Notes under the pieces: generated by a model
Databases searched by the model: none
Told to the model about the DNA's origin: nothing
What the model saw: only the letters and a program-made list of their open reading frames with translations
Part shown: positions 59,929 through 64,000 of the stretch, piece after piece
How the letters are laid out: the number at the start of each line of letters is the position of its first letter
How positions within the stretch are numbered: the stretch's first letter is position 1
From: Desmodus rotundus
Lineage: Eukaryota; Chordata; Mammalia; Chiroptera; Phyllostomidae
Length of the DNA stretch: 64,000 nucleotides
Direction of reading: 5' to 3'
Assembly (NCBI RefSeq): GCF_022682495.2
Contig: NC_071398.1
Span: 87,335,398 to 87,399,397 of the forward strand
Program-made: the position numbers and the translations under genes

Positions 59929-61479
59929 AGGAAGACAAGCACCAGTAAAGGGATCGGAGGCTTCCTCGTTACCCGGTTGTGTCCAGGTCTCTACTGACCG
60001 ATGAAATCAAATACAGTTAATACTTGTGCTCTGATTCTTAGAGAAACCCAGAACTCTCCCACTTCCATTCCCACCTGGCCATAGACCTGATCCCCTATAG
60101 ATCAGTATCTTGCTATTAATGACCAAAACTATATTTGTGACAAAGGGAATAATTTGGTATGACTGATGGAAAAAAGCAATGAGGACATTTTAAAGATGAT
60201 TTGTGGCTACATTATAGACACCCTGGGCCTGGGTTTGACTTTCATTCTATTTACAAATTGTCATGGAATATTAACTATAGTTTCAGTGAAAAAGAAGCAT
60301 TATACCATAGGCAAGAAATCATAACTATACCTCACCATGGAAATACAAATAGAAATAATGTCTCTTATTTTTAAAAATATTAAGCATGAAAGAAAATATG
60401 CATCTTTTCATTACTTCCTGTTTTTTAATAGGTATCTGGATGAAAATTTCTGTGTTGTTTTTTGTGGAGTTTTGCTTCTGCTGCTAAGAATCATTTCTTT
60501 GGGTAAACACATTCTACTCAATCTTGTTGCCCACTTGCAAGAAAAGAATAATTTACCTTTCAGATCCCAAAGGGACTACACTATTATATAAGAAAAAAAA
60601 AAACTAAACAAGTCGGGACTGACCCACAGGCAGGAAAGTTTCTGGAATAGTCCAAGGGTGATGCTGACCACAAACAAAATACATCAGGAAACTTCCTTTA
60701 CCCTTTAAATGAATCTATATGCCTAATGACTCTGAAGCTAAATTAGATGCAATCATCTGTAATAAGTTGGTATAATTACAGCACATCCAATTACATCTAT
60801 TCAGAAGCCATATTTCTTTCTTTGATCAATTACAGTTAGTAAAGGGAGACTTTAATTAGTGCCAGCCCTCTGAGAATGAAAACTATGAAGATTGATACAG
60901 CCTGGAATATTAGTGGTTTCAGAAGTCTCATCTTCCCCAAAATATATTTCCTCCTTGTTTCCTAAAGGAACTGTGTGTCTCTTGAAAACCCCAGAAGTAA
61001 ATGTATTTTCAAAAGAGACATAAATGTTACCCCAGCATTTACATAATCTTCTCACTTCTGGGATAGTAGCCCAAGGAAATAATTTCAGGGAGGAAAAAAA
61101 CCTTGTAAATACAGAGATGTTTTAAACGTGTTGATTATGTGACCAGACTCCCCAGTAGTGGTCAGATCACAGGGACAGGTGGGGTCACGTCATTAGTAAG
61201 ACCTTAACATTCTGCGGTCTTTTTCTCACCTCCTGGTGAATGCTGCTCCCAGAGGTGTCTCCCGTGAGCCCAGAAACAAGTGTCCTGGGGAGCCTCCTCT
61301 TTGCTTTGTGTCTCTCCCGAGGCACTGCCATCTCTCATTAAATGTCCCTGTGGCAGGGTAGTGAGAAGCTAGGAAAATTCCTGGACAAGTGGAATGGGGA
61401 AGCTGAGACAAGAACTTAAACAAGACCAAACACTTTGGACAACTTACAGCCAGCTAGTGAGTCGCAAGACCTTATCTTC

Positions 61480-62230
61480 CCCAACTGAGGACGTTTGAGA
61501 GCAAATGGTTCACACCTCTTCCCCCTAACCAGGGAATACACAGCTTAAATCACCCCGGTCTGGGACATAGAGGACACAGACCAAATTAAGGCCATTTGTG
61601 CCAGCTAAACCCAAGGACAGATGAAGTCGGGGAACAAATAACAAAACCCCCATTAGAGCCAGAGAGACCCAAAATAAAAGTAAAACAGTAAAACAGACAA
61701 AGAATAATCCCCAACCCCCTCACCCCCATATGCTCATTTTGGTGCAACACCAGATTAAAAAATGCACCTGGAAAGCTGGTGCATATTCTGCTGAAACCCT
61801 CCCCCAAGATTCTTACCCACACAAGAGAGATAAAAACCCTCAGGACAAAGACCTCGTGGCCCTTCCTGGGCACGAACATTTTACTTTCTCCTAAACCCTG
61901 AGGGTCCTATCCACAAGATCCTGTCTCCAAGGCCCCTTTTTCTCTGACTCCCCGTGAGCTGCATGCAGCCACGCGTTGGCTCACTTCCTTCCTATAACGT
62001 CTCCAGGGAGCCGAAACAGAGCCCTGCCTAGGTTTTATCCTGTTGCTTCTTCTAGCCTAAGTCCTCCCTCGTTTCGCTGTCCCCAGCTTTAATAAAAATA
62101 CTGTCAAAATCACCCGGACTCATGTTGTGAAATCTTTCCTCTACAAAGTCAAGAACCCACACGGTCAGCTGGCCCGAGGCAGAGCTGCTCCGGGCGGCTT
62201 CCTGTCCACTAACCCTACTCACCACGGCCT
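61480..62230 (+). repeat. Probable ERV1-type LTR
   Basis: A C-rich, CpG-poor stretch leads to CCCCAGCTTTAATAAAAATACTGTC (AATAAA at 62091-62096). GACTCATGTTGTGAAATCTTTCC and AAAGTCAAGAACCCAC follow, text typical of R-U5 in mammalian class I LTRs. No internal retroviral sequence follows, so it is likely a solo LTR. Boundaries are approximate. Confidence 0.5.
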
Positions 62231-64000
62231 CTCTTAGGGAACGCCCCCCGCTGCGATATATGTGACTCCTCCGCTGCTAAAGCTGTGCCACTGTTGGGGG
62301 CACAGTGGGGAATAGCCCCAAAAGCAATTTTGCTTTAAGACTTCAATAGTTTACTGAGAAATTGAATTCTTAAAAACGATGTTATTTTTTTTACCTACAG
62401 CCCTTTGCCTCCCATACACAGAAATGAACCCACGTGGCTGGATTGGGAGTAGATGCTGAGTGACAGCCACCAGCCCGAACTGAAAGTGGTATTTCTTTGT
62501 GATCTTGGCGTTTTGTTGCTTTGCTAAAGTCATCATGCTGTACTTCTCTTCCAGGCCCCCCCCAGCCAGGCTTCCGCTGGGCACAGAGCACCGGCTAGCG
62601 AGATGGGACCAGACCCATCTGGATTTGAGGTGAAGCTCAAGGTTGAATTGTCGCCACAATTCTATTACCAAAACACTGGAAATAAAGCCCATTCTTAGTA
62701 GATTATAAGAAGAAATATTCAGTCAAATACAATGTAAATGTTATAAATATTAAAACATTGCAAGTATAAAAGTCTGTAATCTAAAGTTAAATATTTAAAA
62801 CATCATTATTTAGGAAGCACATATCATATACCCAAAATTTGTAGTAGTAAGCGTATATGAAAAAACAAGCCTATAAAAACATATACAGTGTATTGTGCTT
62901 ATATGCTTACATAAAATATTATATTAGAGTCAAGAGAAATCATATATTTTCCCCAAACTGTTGTGTGGAGCAAGAGAAACATGCATAATAACCCACTAAC
63001 ACTTGAAAAGTTCATTAAAGAATTCAGTAAGATCCCAAGGGAAAGGGAGAGCAGACAGCAATTCTGTCGGAGCCAGAAGGTAACTCCAGCGCAGAGAAGG
63101 GGCTGGCCAAGGTGGGAGACCACACCAGGTGGGCCCGGGGGCAGCAGGAGCCTCGTCTTGTGGGGGAGCACAACAGGGAAGACGATCGATCTTGGAGAGG
63201 GTGCCGAGGGTACATTGATTCCTTTCTGGTTATGCTTTGGGCTGAGCCAGATTTCAGTATTTGTTTCCTCCCAGAGTGTGATGAATGGCCAGGAGCCTTA
63301 TTCAGAAGCAAAAGCAAACTTTTAAAATAACATTGATTTGTTTCCTGCTTGCTTTAACTCACTTAAACTCTCAGAGCTTCTCAGTGCTTCACTCTTCTCC
63401 CTGTAAATTCCCATGTGTTCATTACAGCCGAACAGCATATGGGAAGTATATGCCCTTATATTAACCAATGACGTTAGAGCAACCACAAAGACTCAGCTTA
63501 AGTCACACAATGTTTAGATGAGAGCAGGAAGCAAATCCCTAACAGTACACCTGATGAACTGGAAGAGCTCATCTTTGCTCATAGAGTTCCAGAGTTACAC
63601 GGCTTTCTTAAATCTTCCTGAAATTTTAGGGAGACACCTAAGGCTGATCCAAAGATGTTGAATGGAAAAGTTGGCAAGCTAAAAATAACTATAGTGCTTG
63701 AATATTTGTGACTCCATCTTCAAGCTTTATCAGCTTCAGAGTCAACCTTAAGAGCTTAGTATACTTAGTAATGACCCCTCAAACCTTGTCCAAAGAATAG
63801 AGTCAAAATTGATGGCGTTTCCTGTGTATAGGCCATTGGTCACCGCAATTAAGAAATGTTTTATGTGAATATTTGAGGGGTCAAAGAGAAAAGAAAAAGA
63901 TCTTAGACAATATTGGTCCACTGATATATGTCCTGTGGTGCTCTGTGATGGGAATATCTTCTAATCTTCTCACAGAGAACATATTTTTCTTTACTTGGGA

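Larger units (their letters stand above)
45996..64000. other. Intergenic region downstream of KCNK2
   Basis: No protein-coding exon is recognisable. Apart from the separate repeat entries (L2 near 48 kb, SINE tail near 50.4 kb, MLT1 near 55-56 kb, retroviral pieces 56-62 kb), the stretches 46120-47980, 48880-49950, 50780-55100, 60000-61470 and 62230-64000 show only single-copy-like sequence. In mammals the neighbours in this direction are KCTD3 and USH2A; neither is visible. Confidence 0.75.

Noticed and set aside
1..64000. A new multi-gene system or operon-like cluster
   Set aside because: Only one gene, a conventional ion channel with long introns, plus decayed transposons. Nothing supports a novel system by sequence reading alone.

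Overview
The window is mammalian nuclear DNA, almost certainly from a bat of the suborder Yangochiroptera. Four tRNA-derived SINEs of the VES type (12120-12322, 26703-26929, 42485-42691, and 58861-59065 reversed) and bat-style LINE-1 3' ends (10762-11471, 29878-30000) point there. MIR, L2, MLT1, L1M and Tigger relics are the usual placental background. The AAATAAATAAAATCTTT-type SINE tails would suit a noctilionoid bat, but I cannot settle the family by eye.

The only protein-coding gene I can support is the 3' two thirds of KCNK2, which encodes TREK-1, a two-pore-domain mechano-, lipid-, heat- and pH-gated K+ channel. It lies on the + strand as four coding exons: 420-580, 2823-3009, 14854-14993 and 43816-44133 (stop TAG). 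They join in frame with canonical AG/GT borders and encode about 267 residues. These cover the end of the first selectivity filter, M2, M3, pore 2, M4 and the whole cytoplasmic tail ending ENIK. The 5' exons lie before the window. The 3' UTR runs from 44134 to about 45995, with AATAAA signals at 44358, 45176 and 45970. Introns are 2.2, 11.8 and 28.8 kb.

The introns hold repeats of all ages: MLT1, L1M, MIR and L2 fragments, VES SINEs, a complete 453-bp Tigger-like element, a 79-bp mariner MITE, an internally deleted mariner with a transposase relic, and a bat L1 with matching 18-bp target duplications and an inverted 5' end. A 340-bp TTCC/CCCT polypyrimidine tract sits inside an old L1.

Downstream of KCNK2 (46-64 kb) no gene is recognisable. 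This tract holds an L2 copy, a GC-richer stretch near 50 kb, an MLT1 LTR split by a later insertion (55.1-56.1 kb), and endogenous-retrovirus debris at 56.1-62.2 kb. That debris includes LTR-like segments and a decayed integrase reading frame on the minus strand, with a VES SINE among them. I found no new gene system. The best observations concern transposon structure and the placement of channel regulatory residues relative to exon borders.
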